Source: Verrucomicrobiota bacterium JB023 (GTDB lineage Bacteria > Verrucomicrobiota > Verrucomicrobiia > Verrucomicrobiales > Akkermansiaceae). Taken from it: a stretch of 64,000 bases of DNA. The DNA is taken from NCBI GenBank assembly GCA_030673895.1, contig JAUTCR010000033.1, forward strand, positions 1 to 64,000, read 5' to 3'. The notes below the pieces were generated by a model. The model was not told the DNA's origin. It saw only the letters and a program-made list of their open reading frames with translations, and ran no database searches. Positions within the stretch are counted from its first letter, which is position 1, and every line of letters begins with the position of its first letter. Positions 8,842 to 16,727 of the stretch are shown here, in pieces. Both the position numbers and the translations under genes were made by a program.

Positions 8842-9396
8842 TTAATTCAGCCAAGGTTCCGCTGGGCAAAGCGTGAGGAGGTAATGATAGGCCGAGATGG
8901 GGGAGAGCGTCTCCGCCCAAAGCGATTCGTCATGCTCCCGGGCGAGCAATTCCCGGGTGGCTTTGGCCACAAGCCAGCTATTCTGCTCCATCTCGTCATT
9001 AAGCTGGCCGGCGCTCCATCCGGAGTAGCCGACGAAGGCGCGCACCAAGACACCGGGGCGCTTGGTTTGCTCGATCGCTTCTTGCGCGGAAATGCGGACG
9101 GACCAGCCCAGTCGCCCTTCCTTGTCCCACCAGAGGGAGCCGAATGTCAGTTGCTCCTTGGCCACGGGGCCGCCCGCGTGCACCGGGATGCGGGTGAGGG
9201 GGGCAAATTCCTCACCGTTCAAGAAATCACCCACCTTCTTGCCAGTCGGCTGATTCAGGATGAATCCCATCGACCCTTCATCATTGTGATCCGCGAGAAG
9301 GATCACGGACTTGTTGAAGATGCCGTCACGAAGGGAGGGATCCGCCAGCAGCAGAGCCCCAGGTTCGACTGATTGTTGTGAGAGGGAAGGATTCAC
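8842..9396 (-). CDS. YqgE/AlgH family protein (DUF179)
   Basis: The YqgE/AlgH family is a widespread cytosolic family of unclear biochemical role. This member shows the full pattern: PGALLLADPSLRDGIFNKSVILL, then GSMGFILNQP, VHAGGPV, RAFVGYSGWSAGQL and NSWLV. The frame is open to a TTG at 9420, but the GTG at 9396 (MNPSLSQQ...) gives the normal N-terminus and 184 aa. It lies 21 bp upstream of the nspC start on the same strand, so it may lead the yqgE-nspC-DUF58 operon. Confidence 0.88.
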   Translation of the reverse strand: MNPSLSQQSVEPGALLLADPSLRDGIFNKSVILLADHNDEGSMGFILNQPTGKKVGDFLNGEEFAPLTRIPVHAGGPVAKEQLTFGSLWWDKEGRLGWSVRISAQEAIEQTKRPGVLVRAFVGYSGWSAGQLNDEMEQNSWLVAKATRELLAREHDESLWAETLSPISAYHYLLTLCPAEPWLN

Positions 9397-9475
9397 GTTC
9401 CAAATACAACAAGAGAACAAGCTCCGAGGTCAAGCATGGAGGCTCGCGGCGCTCCTGCACCAGGCGAGGGTGGGG

Positions 9476-10306
9476 TTAGAGCGGGCGAGCGTAGGTATTG
9501 CATCGATTGTGCCATCCCTGAAGCCAGCGGCCTTCATTACGCGCTGCCGGAGCATTGCGAACCCGGTTGGCTAGCACTCGCTTGGCGGAGGCGGCAAACT
9601 CGTTCGCCGCAGCCTCACCTGCAGGGACATTCTTCATCCCTTGCAAGACCTGCAGCAGGCCCCAGCCCTGGCCTTGATAGCGTTCGCTGGGGTTGGTTCC
9701 TTCACCTTTGAAGTTGACGTAATCAATCAGGGCATACTGACCCTGCGGCGTGGTGGCCACCTTGTTGTAATTGGCTTGCACGCGCTGGGCATCGGAACCA
9801 GCCGCCCGGAGAATCTTGGGAAGCGAAGCCCGCGACTTCGCAATGATGAAGTCCGTTTGCAGATTCACATTCGAGGCTAGCCAATCGCGGAGGCTACTCA
9901 AAGCGGAGCCATTGAAATCGCGCTGGAAGGACGCCTTGCTCTGCCACGGGCAATCGGCCTGAAGCGCCACGGCGGGAGGATTCGAGCCTTGGCGGCGCGC
10001 GAATTGAACGAATTGCGGAAAGGATTCGGTGAACCGCCCCTCACGTCCGGCAGGATACCAGATGAAGTGACCGATGCCGAGGGAGGGAAAATCTTCTCCA
10101 TCGTTCCACGCCGTCAGCCCGGTCTTGGAGCCACCGGATTCATTTTGCCAGATTTTGCGGCCGATAGCGGCTCGCTGGGAAGCGGTGAGGGTGGATTGCG
10201 TCGTGGCTACGGCGACGGGGGACGATTCTTGGGCGAGCGAGGGCCCCTGTGCCGGGGTGCAGGAGGCGAGAGCGAGGGGGACGAGGAGGAGGGAGCAATA
10301 CTTCAT
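9476..10306 (-). CDS. Lipoprotein with lysozyme-like motif
   Basis: From the ATG at 10306 the 276-aa product opens with a lipoprotein signal (lipobox LASC, about residue 15), so it should be anchored in the envelope. The mature domain has a block NESGG...LTAWNDGEDFPSLGIGHFIWYP. The order Glu, about 10-20 residues, then (S/T)xGIGH is like the Glu...TIGIGH active-site segment of T4-type lysozymes. I do not know a named family for it, and muralytic activity is inference. It is monocistronic; the downstream yqgE start is about 80 bp away. A longer frame to 10369 exists but lacks a sensible signal. Confidence 0.7.
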   Translation of the reverse strand: MKYCSLLLVPLALASCTPAQGPSLAQESSPVAVATTQSTLTASQRAAIGRKIWQNESGGSKTGLTAWNDGEDFPSLGIGHFIWYPAGREGRFTESFPQFVQFARRQGSNPPAVALQADCPWQSKASFQRDFNGSALSSLRDWLASNVNLQTDFIIAKSRASLPKILRAAGSDAQRVQANYNKVATTPQGQYALIDYVNFKGEGTNPSERYQGQGWGLLQVLQGMKNVPAGEAAANEFAASAKRVLANRVRNAPAARNEGRWLQGWHNRCNTYARPL

Positions 10307-10485
10307 GCCAGTGAAGTCAATGCCACCTTGGCGAAGAGTCAAGGAGAGGGAAGGTCTATTCGATGGCACGGGTGGGGCTTTGAAGACTTCCTAAGTCAAA
10401 AAGAAGGTCTGCGCTATTTTTCTAATCTGGTCAGGAGGAATCAGTCAAATTGGGGGGTGATTCGTCGAAATCGCGGTTACTTTTT

Positions 10486-10521
10486 GATTTTCAGGTCGAT
10501 TTAATCCGATTTTCGGTCGAA
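10486..10521 (+). promoter_or_regulatory. Direct repeat upstream of the DUF1549 gene
   Basis: GATTTTCAGGTCGAT (10486-10500) and GATTTTCGGTCGAA (10508-10521) repeat with a 22-bp period, about 50-80 bp before the DUF1549 start. Two helical turns of spacing would suit an activator or sigma-factor site, but no regulator can be named. Confidence 0.3.
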
Positions 10522-10568
10522 AGTGACCTGTTTTCTAAGAAGGCAATTAATCATTCGTAGTTATTTCG

Positions 10569-12485
10569 ATGAAAAACCCCAATGTTCTCGTCACTCTTTT
10601 CTTCACTGCGGTGACCACCGTCTGGGTGGGCGCACAGGGGAGAACGGCTCTCAAGGATGATCCTGAGTATATCAAGAGTGCGGCACTCCGCATTGATAAG
10701 CATGTCGCCGCTCTCTATCGCAGCAAGGAACTCCCGGTGCCCGATGTGGTCGATGATCCCACTTTCCTGAGGCGTAGCTTCCTTGTCGCTGCCGGCCGGA
10801 TACCGAATCTGGAGGAGGCGCGGGCATTTCTCGAGATTGATGATGAGTCCAAGCGCGAAGCTCTCATCTCCTACCTGATGAAGTCCGATGGCTATCGCAG
10901 CCACATGACCAATTGGCTCTTCGATAACATGAGGGTCCAGGAAGAGATGAACCGGGGGAGTGCCTCGCCTTACGTCCAGTTTATCTACGAGGCTGCCCAG
11001 AATAATATGCCTTGGGATGAGCTGGCTCGCAGCCTGGTCGCCTCCAAGGGCTCCATGTGGGAGAAGGGGGAAGGCGCTGTCGGCTACTTCATCCGGGACA
11101 AGGGGATGGAGCTGGACAATCTCTCGAACACGATGCGCATCTTCACCGGCACGCGGATGGAGTGCGCGCAATGCCACGACGATCCCTTCGGCGAATACGA
11201 GCGGATGGATTTCTACCACCTCGCGGCGTTTGTCAGTAACCAGCACGAAATTAACCGGGGCCCTTGGAACAAGGTCTGGCGCGAGGTGCGTGATGCCAAA
11301 AAGGAGCGCGATGACTTCGGTGAATTGGTCCGTTGGCTGGGTGATAACATTCATTACGCCACCTTGGGAGGCGGAGGCCGCGGTCGTATCGAGCTGCCGG
11401 GCGACTATCAGTATCGGGACGGCGATCCCGGGGAAATGATCGGCGGGAAGACGCCCTTCGGCAAACGCATCCGTAGCTCGGATCGCAAGGATTCTGGCTC
11501 TGGCCGGATGGAATTTGCCGAATGGCTCGCGAGTGAAGAGAACCCGCGCTTCAATGCCACCATCGTCAATCGGATGTGGGAGCGGGTCATGGGACGCGCC
11601 ATCTGGGAGCCTGTCGACGAATATGTCGAACCCAAGGACACCATCGCACCGAACCTCGTGGTGGATCTCGTCCGGCTGATGCAGGATCTGGATTATGATC
11701 TGAGGGCCTTCCAGAATGTTCTGCTGCTCACCAAGACCTTTCAATTCGAGGCCAACTCACAAGCCTTTGACGCAGGCATGCCTCAAGCCTTCAACGGCCG
11801 CCAACTTGAGCGGATGACCGCCGAGCAAGTCTGGGATTCGATGGTCACTCTCGTGCGGGGTGATGTCGAGAGTCTGCCCAAGCGCAAGTTCTCCGACACC
11901 ATCTATTATAAGAATCGTCCTGTCCTGCAGGGTGAGATGACCATGGACCAATTGAGCAAGGAGGTCCTCGCCATCAAGAGCCCCGCCGAATACCGCGAAT
12001 ACGTCGAGAATCTGCTTTATCGCTTCAAGCAAGGAGGCGGAGGTAAGAAAAAGAGCAACGACTCCATGATGGGCATGATGAGTTCCGGCGGTCCCCGGGG
12101 ACCGGTGAAGGGCATTGCCCGCGCCTCAGAGCTTCCAAGTCCCGCTCCCGATGGGCACTTCCTTCGCCAATTCGGCCAATCGGACCGTCTCTTGCTCGAC
12201 TCGGCAACCAACGAGGCAAACATGGCTCAGGTGCTCTCGGTCATGAACGGCCATGTGGAGAAGATGGTGGTTAGTAACGATAAGGCGGCCATCTACCAAG
12301 CGCTGGAAGCAGGCAGCAGTGATCGCGACAAAGTTCGCTATCTGTACTACGCCATCCTCGGTCGCCCTCCCGGCGACGAGGAAATGAAAATGCTCATGCG
12401 CGATGTCATCGACGGCAGCCGCGATAGCTATCGCAACCTGGCCTCGGCCCTCTTGGCTACCCACGAATTCCTCTTCATCCAATAA
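10569..12485 (+). CDS. DUF1549/DUF1553 domain protein
   Basis: The protein (638 aa) has a signal peptide, an N-terminal DUF1549 region (about 35-240, ending in the CAQCHDDPFG segment with a haem-like CxxCH) and a C-terminal DUF1553 region (about 320-638, including FNATIVNRMWERVMGR and ATHEFLFIQ). These paired domains are typical of Planctomycetes and Verrucomicrobia and usually sit beside a DUF1501 protein, as here (24-bp gap). The biochemical role is not established. Unlike many homologues it has no N-terminal PSCyt1 cytochrome module. A run of Gly and Lys around 485-495 separates linker and domain. Confidence 0.9.
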   Translation: MKNPNVLVTLFFTAVTTVWVGAQGRTALKDDPEYIKSAALRIDKHVAALYRSKELPVPDVVDDPTFLRRSFLVAAGRIPNLEEARAFLEIDDESKREALISYLMKSDGYRSHMTNWLFDNMRVQEEMNRGSASPYVQFIYEAAQNNMPWDELARSLVASKGSMWEKGEGAVGYFIRDKGMELDNLSNTMRIFTGTRMECAQCHDDPFGEYERMDFYHLAAFVSNQHEINRGPWNKVWREVRDAKKERDDFGELVRWLGDNIHYATLGGGGRGRIELPGDYQYRDGDPGEMIGGKTPFGKRIRSSDRKDSGSGRMEFAEWLASEENPRFNATIVNRMWERVMGRAIWEPVDEYVEPKDTIAPNLVVDLVRLMQDLDYDLRAFQNVLLLTKTFQFEANSQAFDAGMPQAFNGRQLERMTAEQVWDSMVTLVRGDVESLPKRKFSDTIYYKNRPVLQGEMTMDQLSKEVLAIKSPAEYREYVENLLYRFKQGGGGKKKSNDSMMGMMSSGGPRGPVKGIARASELPSPAPDGHFLRQFGQSDRLLLDSATNEANMAQVLSVMNGHVEKMVVSNDKAAIYQALEAGSSDRDKVRYLYYAILGRPPGDEEMKMLMRDVIDGSRDSYRNLASALLATHEFLFIQ

Positions 12486-12509
12486 TCTCACCCCCAATTA
12501 GAAAAACTC

Positions 12510-13823
12510 ATGAACTCTGAATGGAACAAATCTGACGAACTGGGACGCCGCCAGTTCCTTATCAATGCTGCGCGCTCCTACCTGGGGGTGAGCGTGGCTC
12601 CCATGCTGGGCGCGAGCCTGGCTTCTCCCGCAATGGCCCAGGCTGCAACGGGCCGGCGAAAGCCTGCCGAGCACGTGATCTTCCTCAACATGGCGGGGGG
12701 GATGAGCCACCTCGATACCTTCGACCTCAAGCCCGGCCGTGATGTGCAGGGGCCTGTGGAAGGCATTGCGACCAGTGCCGATTACCAGATCTCACAATAT
12801 CTGCCAAAGACCGCGGAAGTGGCGAACGAGATGTGTGTGATCAACTCCATGACCTCGACGCAAGGAGCTCACGAGCAAGGACAATACACCTTGCACAGCA
12901 GCTACAATCCGCGCGGAACCATCGTCCACCCCTCCGTCGGTGCGTGGGTCGTCCGTCTGAAAGGGCGGAAGAACGAGACCCTGCCCGGCTTCGTATCGGT
13001 GGGAGGCAATCCGAAGAACGCGACCTCCGGCTTCATGGGAGCCCAGTATGCGGGCGTGCCCCTCGGGCGTCCTGAGGACGGCTTGAAGGACTCCCAGCGG
13101 GCCCACACCGTGAGCGAGGACGACTTCGATAAACGGCTCGCCATCGCGGATGCGCTCAACAAGCAGTTTCACGAGAAATACAATGTCCCTCAGGTGAAGG
13201 CCTACGAGAGCCTCTACGATGAGGCGGTCAAGCTCATGAAGAGTGCCGACCTCAAAGCCTTCGACATCAATGAGGAAGCTGGTTCGACCCGCTCGAGTTA
13301 TGGGCAAAACCGCTTCGGGCAAGGCTGTCTTCTGGCCCGGCGCCTGGTGGAGACAGGCGTGCGTTTTGTTGAGGTCACCCTCGGTGGCTGGGACACGCAC
13401 TACGACAACTTCACCGCTGTCGAGGCACGCTGTGCCGTGCTCGACCAAGGCTATGCCGCTCTCCTCAAGGACCTGAAGGCGAGAGGGATGCTGGAAAATA
13501 CCCTGGTGGTCATCGCGACGGAGTTTGGTCGTTCGCCCAACATCGTCTCCGAGCATAACAATGGCCGGGACCACCATCCCGCCTGCTTCAGCTGCGTTCT
13601 CGCGGGTGGAGGCGTGGCCGGTGGCATCAAATACGGCAAGTCTGACAAGAACGGCAATCGCCCTGACGAAGACCCCGTCCGCATGCAGGATCTCAATGCC
13701 ACCATCGCTCACGCCATGGGGATCGACCATTCTCAGGTCCTCTATTCGCCCAGCGGGCGACCCTTCCGCATGGGAGGCGCTGAAGAAGAGCTGGGCAAAC
13801 CGGTCACGAGCATCTTTGGCTAA
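12510..13823 (+). CDS. DUF1501 domain protein, Tat-exported
   Basis: The 437-aa DUF1501 protein is a sulfatase/alkaline-phosphatase-fold relative. A twin-arginine signal is visible (GRRQFLINAARSYLG... to AMAQA), so it is exported folded. Family blocks include HVIFLNMAGGMSHLDTFDLKP, QGAHEQGQYTLHSSYNPRG, HPSVGAWV, GWDTHYDN and ATEFGRSP. It is the partner of the upstream DUF1549/DUF1553 gene. The function of the pair is unknown. Confidence 0.92.
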   Translation: MNSEWNKSDELGRRQFLINAARSYLGVSVAPMLGASLASPAMAQAATGRRKPAEHVIFLNMAGGMSHLDTFDLKPGRDVQGPVEGIATSADYQISQYLPKTAEVANEMCVINSMTSTQGAHEQGQYTLHSSYNPRGTIVHPSVGAWVVRLKGRKNETLPGFVSVGGNPKNATSGFMGAQYAGVPLGRPEDGLKDSQRAHTVSEDDFDKRLAIADALNKQFHEKYNVPQVKAYESLYDEAVKLMKSADLKAFDINEEAGSTRSSYGQNRFGQGCLLARRLVETGVRFVEVTLGGWDTHYDNFTAVEARCAVLDQGYAALLKDLKARGMLENTLVVIATEFGRSPNIVSEHNNGRDHHPACFSCVLAGGGVAGGIKYGKSDKNGNRPDEDPVRMQDLNATIAHAMGIDHSQVLYSPSGRPFRMGGAEEELGKPVTSIFG

Positions 13824-13851
13824 GCTTTCAATTTCCCCCCTCCTTGGGAAT

Positions 13852-13880
13852 GGCCGGACCCCGACGGGTTCGGCCGTTTT
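13852..13880 (+). terminator. Rho-independent terminator after the DUF1501 gene
   Basis: A 10-bp stem (GGCCGGACCC / GGGTTCGGCC, one G-T pair) with loop CGAC is followed by GTTTT, 29 bp after the stop. It closes the DUF1549-DUF1501 operon. Confidence 0.75.
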
Positions 13881-13983
13881 CGGGAAAGAGGATAAGACAA
13901 AAAATCTTCCCCTTCGAGTGAAGTTTTTACTTGCACGAAACAGCTCGGGCGAAGAGAGTCGCCGCCCCCAAGGGGACAAACAA

Positions 13984-14058
13984 TCCGGCATAGCTCAGCG
14001 GTAGAGCGGGTGGCTGTTAACCACTAGGTCGTAGGTTCGAATCCTACTGCCGGAGCCA
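13984..14058 (+). tRNA. tRNA-Asn (GTT)
   Basis: The gene folds into a full cloverleaf: acceptor stem TCCGGCA/TGCCGGA, D-arm AGCTCAGCGGTAGAGC, anticodon loop CTGTTAA (anticodon GTT, Asn), T-arm with GGTTCGAATCC, discriminator G and an encoded CCA. Its 3' 31 bp form the left attachment site of the island. The same 31 bp recur at 21722-21752, so the tRNA was rebuilt on integration and should be functional. Confidence 0.95.
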
Positions 14059-15287
14059 TTTTCCCTTTTTTGTCCAGTTGCGACACAGTGCGACTGAAAG
14101 TGACTAAGGCCCTCATCTTCAGAGGGTTTTTTTGTGTCCGGTAGGTCCGGTGATGCGACACGCTGCGACTCGGATTGTCCACCGCCGCCTAAATCGCGTG
14201 ACCCTATGCGTGACCCTAATTTTGGACTCGGCATGTTGGCGATGGCTTCGGCAACAGGCAGGATTGTCGCATCGAGGTAGTTTTTCGATGAAAGGCGAGG
14301 ATCGCTATGACGCATGGCGTACATGGTTACCGACTGGTTTGCGCCTGAAGACTGAAGATGACTCCCGAAAGCATGTCGAAGTGCGTGAAAGTCCGCCTGT
14401 CGCCCCTGAGAGTCCTTGTAAGGGATTCTGGCCTTGAGGAGGTCCTTTTGGATGGCTCTCGAACCGCGAGGGGGATAATCGACCACATGGACATCAGAAG
14501 CCGGACAACTCGCCGCTTTCTTCTCTAAGAGTGTGACCAGATAAGGATGGAGGGGAACCGCTTGGTCCTGTTTGTTTTTCGAGCTATCCGCACGGACCAC
14601 GAGAAAAGGGGTATCTGCCCTTAATCGTATGTCGTCCCATACGAGTCTTTGAATCTCTCCAAGCCGGAGCCCGGAATAGAATGCAATGGCGTAGGCTAGT
14701 GCGTGCTCGTCAGACGAGACGCTAATGAGCCTTTCAAACTCCTCCAGAGTGAGGGCTCGCCTTTTCCTCCGCTCCTTGCCGCGGGTTTCACTTTTGCGAA
14801 GCTTAGCCAGAGGGTTGTTTTCAATGCGCTCTTGGTCGACCAGCCAGTTCAAGAATGAGTTCCAAGCATTCAGATACTCATTGAGGGTTTTCGGAGCCTT
14901 GGAACCGTTTCTAGACCTCCAAACTTGAAAGTCTTTTGGAGCGATGTCGTCGATGAACACCCACGAGCAATCCTCCGAGACGATGCGGAGGGCTCGCTGA
15001 GTGTTTTCGACATACTTGGAACTTCTTCCGCAGTGGTGCAGGTCATCGATGTAAAGCGCGATACAGCTTTTGATGGTTTCTGCACTCTTGGGTTGAACGA
15101 TTTCTAATCCGGCGCGTTTTCGTTGTTCCAACTTCACGATTTCGGCCAGCTTCTTTTCTGCAGCCTGTTTGTCTGAAACACCTAGCGCAATTTGAGTGAC
15201 CTTCGCATCGCCGGGCAATCGATAACGGCCGCTGTAGGTTCTATCTCGTTTGCCGCCTCTTCTTCGTTTGAAGACATTCTGTTGCAT
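13995..15287 (-). CDS. int: Tyrosine recombinase/integrase of the island
   Basis: The 430-aa site-specific recombinase drives integration into and excision from tRNA-Asn. It has an N-terminal arm-binding part (MQQNVFKRRRGGKRDRTYSG), a SAM-like core-binding domain (about 70-170) and the catalytic domain with FYSGLRLGEI (Arg), HALRHAFGSHL (HxxR), MRHSD (His) and NYLD (Tyr nucleophile). The last residues (GSGSRIRTYDLVVNSHPLYR) are read from the antisense strand of the tRNA across attL, so they belong to the host site. On the excised circle the frame would instead run into the tail at 21551-21721. It starts 11 bp after the excisionase-like gene. Confidence 0.93.
   Translation of the reverse strand: MQQNVFKRRRGGKRDRTYSGRYRLPGDAKVTQIALGVSDKQAAEKKLAEIVKLEQRKRAGLEIVQPKSAETIKSCIALYIDDLHHCGRSSKYVENTQRALRIVSEDCSWVFIDDIAPKDFQVWRSRNGSKAPKTLNEYLNAWNSFLNWLVDQERIENNPLAKLRKSETRGKERRKRRALTLEEFERLISVSSDEHALAYAIAFYSGLRLGEIQRLVWDDIRLRADTPFLVVRADSSKNKQDQAVPLHPYLVTLLEKKAASCPASDVHVVDYPPRGSRAIQKDLLKARIPYKDSQGRQADFHALRHAFGSHLQSSGANQSVTMYAMRHSDPRLSSKNYLDATILPVAEAIANMPSPKLGSRIGSRDLGGGGQSESQRVASPDLPDTKKPSEDEGLSHFQSHCVATGQKRENGSGSRIRTYDLVVNSHPLYR
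14028..14058 (+). repeat. attL core (31 bp)
   Basis: The segment from GTCGTAGG to GGAGCCA, covering the T-arm and 3' acceptor end of tRNA-Asn, is identical to 21722-21752. The flanking bases differ on both sides, which sets the length at 31 bp. It also lies inside the integrase reading frame on the other strand. Confidence 0.93.
14079..14217. repeat. Repeat cluster next to attL, possible integrase arm sites
   Basis: TGCGACACAGTGCGACT (14079-14095) recurs as TGCGACACGCTGCGACT (14154-14170), each a pair of TGCGAC hexamers 10 bp apart. GTGACCCTATGCGTGACCCT (14198-14217) recurs with one mismatch near attR (21670-21689). All are within int coding DNA. Their placement on both sides of the circular attP core suggests arm-type recombinase sites. 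Confidence 0.45.
14110..14133 (+). terminator. Plus-strand terminator supplied by the island for tRNA-Asn
   Basis: CCCTC, a 7-nt loop and GAGGG are followed by seven T, about 50 bp downstream of the tRNA and inside the antisense int gene. It would end the tRNA transcript that the island separates from its native terminator at 21758. Confidence 0.55.
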
Positions 15288-15298
15288 GCTCTCAAGGA

Positions 15299-15496
15299 TT
15301 AGGGATTGGCGTGGAGTTCGATGAAGGATTCGACTTCTGATTCACGGAACAGAACCCGCCCTCTAATTTTTATCCTCTCTAGCTCATTGGAGGCGACGAG
15401 TCGCTCGACAGTCCGGCGGCTGACTCCTAGTCGGGCTGCGACTTCTTGAATCCCGAGAAGGCGGCTCGTTTCGGTAGGGGGATTAGTTCTCATCAT
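15299..15496 (-). CDS. Excisionase-like small HTH protein
   Basis: The 65-aa protein is little more than a MerR/AlpA-type (helix-turn-helix 17) DNA-binding domain: LLGIQEVAARLGVSRRTVERLV (helices), a short wing and LFRESEVESFIELH. Such proteins next to integrases usually act as recombination directionality factors. The ATG at 15496 or 15493 overlaps the 3' end of the upstream regulator, and int begins 11 bp downstream, so the three are translationally linked. Confidence 0.8.
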   Translation of the reverse strand: MMRTNPPTETSRLLGIQEVAARLGVSRRTVERLVASNELERIKIRGRVLFRESEVESFIELHANP

Positions 15497-16028
15497 CTTG
15501 GTCAAGTTCGTCAGGGGCGGGTTCATCCTGTTCCCTCAAGTGTGGGCGAAGATAGCATTCAAGCGCTCCCCTCCCCTCTTTGGGAAGATTCTCCCAAATC
15601 TCAGTAAGGTTCTCCAAATCAGCTTGATGGTCGGCATCGCCCTCGCAGGAAGGCTGGAAGGTTGAACGAATGTACTCGAGCTTCGACAGCTGGTCATTTT
15701 GGTCTGCATACCCGAACATGAGCGCTTCAGGAGACGTCGAAACAGCAAGAGCAACGCGGCGTATCATTGGAAGAATCGCTTCAGCAAATCTTGAGAGGTG
15801 AAGCTCGGGCGAGTTGAGAGCTCTAGAAATCGTTGCCGGGCTGAGATCAACTTTGTGGTTCGTCTTCAGCCAATTTGAGATTTCTCGCAGCGTCATCCCT
15901 TCAGACGCCTTTTGAAGATACGGGAAGAGCTGAGTCTGAAGCGGCAATCTCTCGAATGATGAACCGTCGGACTCGGTGACAAGAGCAGCTCCAATATTCG
16001 ATATGGAAACGGAATTGTTTGTGTTCAT
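15483..16028 (-). CDS. HTH-type regulator of the island
   Basis: The 181-aa protein is not from a family I can name. A helix-turn-helix is visible at about 45-75 (MTLREISNWLKTNHKVDLSPATISRALN, of which the second half is the recognition helix region), followed by a helical middle and an acidic C-terminus (DEPAPDELDQDDEN). It is the first gene of the HTH-xis-int block and has four evenly spaced TGAAA sites directly upstream, so it probably controls the operon and itself. Confidence 0.72.
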   Translation of the reverse strand: MNTNNSVSISNIGAALVTESDGSSFERLPLQTQLFPYLQKASEGMTLREISNWLKTNHKVDLSPATISRALNSPELHLSRFAEAILPMIRRVALAVSTSPEALMFGYADQNDQLSKLEYIRSTFQPSCEGDADHQADLENLTEIWENLPKEGRGALECYLRPHLREQDEPAPDELDQDDEN

Positions 16029-16036
16029 TTCGCATG

Positions 16037-16073
16037 TGAAAATACTTTGAAACGGAAATGAAAGAAAGTGAAA
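16037..16073 (-). promoter_or_regulatory. Four phased TGAAA/TTTCA iterons upstream of the HTH regulator
   Basis: On the plus strand TGAAA starts at 16037, 16048, 16059 and 16069, spacing 11, 11 and 10 bp. One helical turn between copies puts all four on the same face of the DNA. The array begins 9 bp before the ATG at 16028, so it covers the ribosome-binding and promoter region and looks like an operator, or possibly replication iterons. Confidence 0.55.
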
Positions 16074-16189
16074 AATGGCGGAAAGGGTCGTTCAGAGGCA
16101 CAGTGAGGCCATTGCCACGGCTCTACCTGGGGCTACGCGCCCCAGACCCGCGCAAGCTGACGCCAGCTTGACCCCGCCCGCTGTCGCTT

Positions 16190-16727
16190 TCGCTGACGCG
16201 TCATTCGGGGGTTCATGACCTTGACGATGGCGAGGATGATGGATGCAGAGTGAAATACTGCCCGGCGCCTTAGTCCGAGGGGCTAGCGGGACTCTTAAGC
16301 ATGCCTTCGTAGATTGAGCTCTAATGTCTAGGTCCATGTCGTACCAATCTTAGTCGGCGGCGATCTTGATGACGCGGGCGAGGTTGGGGGGGAGATACTT
16401 TTCTGGGTCTTGCGGAAGATGATGCCGATCGGGCCGGGCTGCTTGCCGAGGTCCTAGAGGGTGTGAGGGTAGTGGACTTCGAGGTCGTCGCTGCGCCGGC
16501 TAACCAACTCAGGCTATTGAAATTCCTTGGGTATAGGGTTGCCCTTCCCGCCGTTGCGATTGGGCGAAGGGGGGATAGAAGCCCCGCGCGGTCATCTCGT
16601 CGAAGAGCTTGAGGAAGAGCTGTTAGCTGATCTGCTCGACGTAGTCGCCGCTGAAACTGACCCCCGCGTTCTTGAGGACGTGGGCGTAGTTCAAGACTTT
16701 GGAGGCGATGGCTGAAGTGTCGCTCAT
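16190..16727 (-). pseudogene. Decayed type I restriction methylase gene (hsdM 5' part)
   Basis: Conceptual translation from ATG 16727 gives MSDTSAIASKVLNYAHVLK, SGDYVEQIS, FLKLFDEMT, then LEVHYPHTL and LGKQPGPIGIIFRKTQ, and in shifted frames LARVIKIAAD, DLDIRAQ, GAGQYFT and AIVKVMNPR. These are the successive N-terminal HsdM blocks up to just before the SAM-binding motif. There are at least four in-frame stops and two frameshifts, and the methylase core and hsdS are gone. The ATG overlaps the stop of the GIY-YIG gene (ATGA), a trace of former translational coupling. Confidence 0.85.

Noticed and set aside
10551-11744. Long minus-strand frame opposite the DUF1549 gene
   Set aside because: Antisense of a strong coding gene; composition follows its third-codon bias.
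12792-13991. Long minus-strand frame opposite the DUF1501 gene
   Set aside because: Antisense shadow; it also runs through a terminator and into the tRNA.
13995-14058. Integrase C-terminus (SRIRTYDLVVN...) as a real domain
   Set aside because: These residues are the antisense translation of tRNA-Asn across attL and not a conserved integrase element.
16092-16337. 81-codon minus-strand frame as a gene
   Set aside because: It begins within the decayed hsdM and its first part is a shifted HsdM segment.
16527-16715. 62-codon plus-strand frame
   Set aside because: Antisense to the hsdM remnant.
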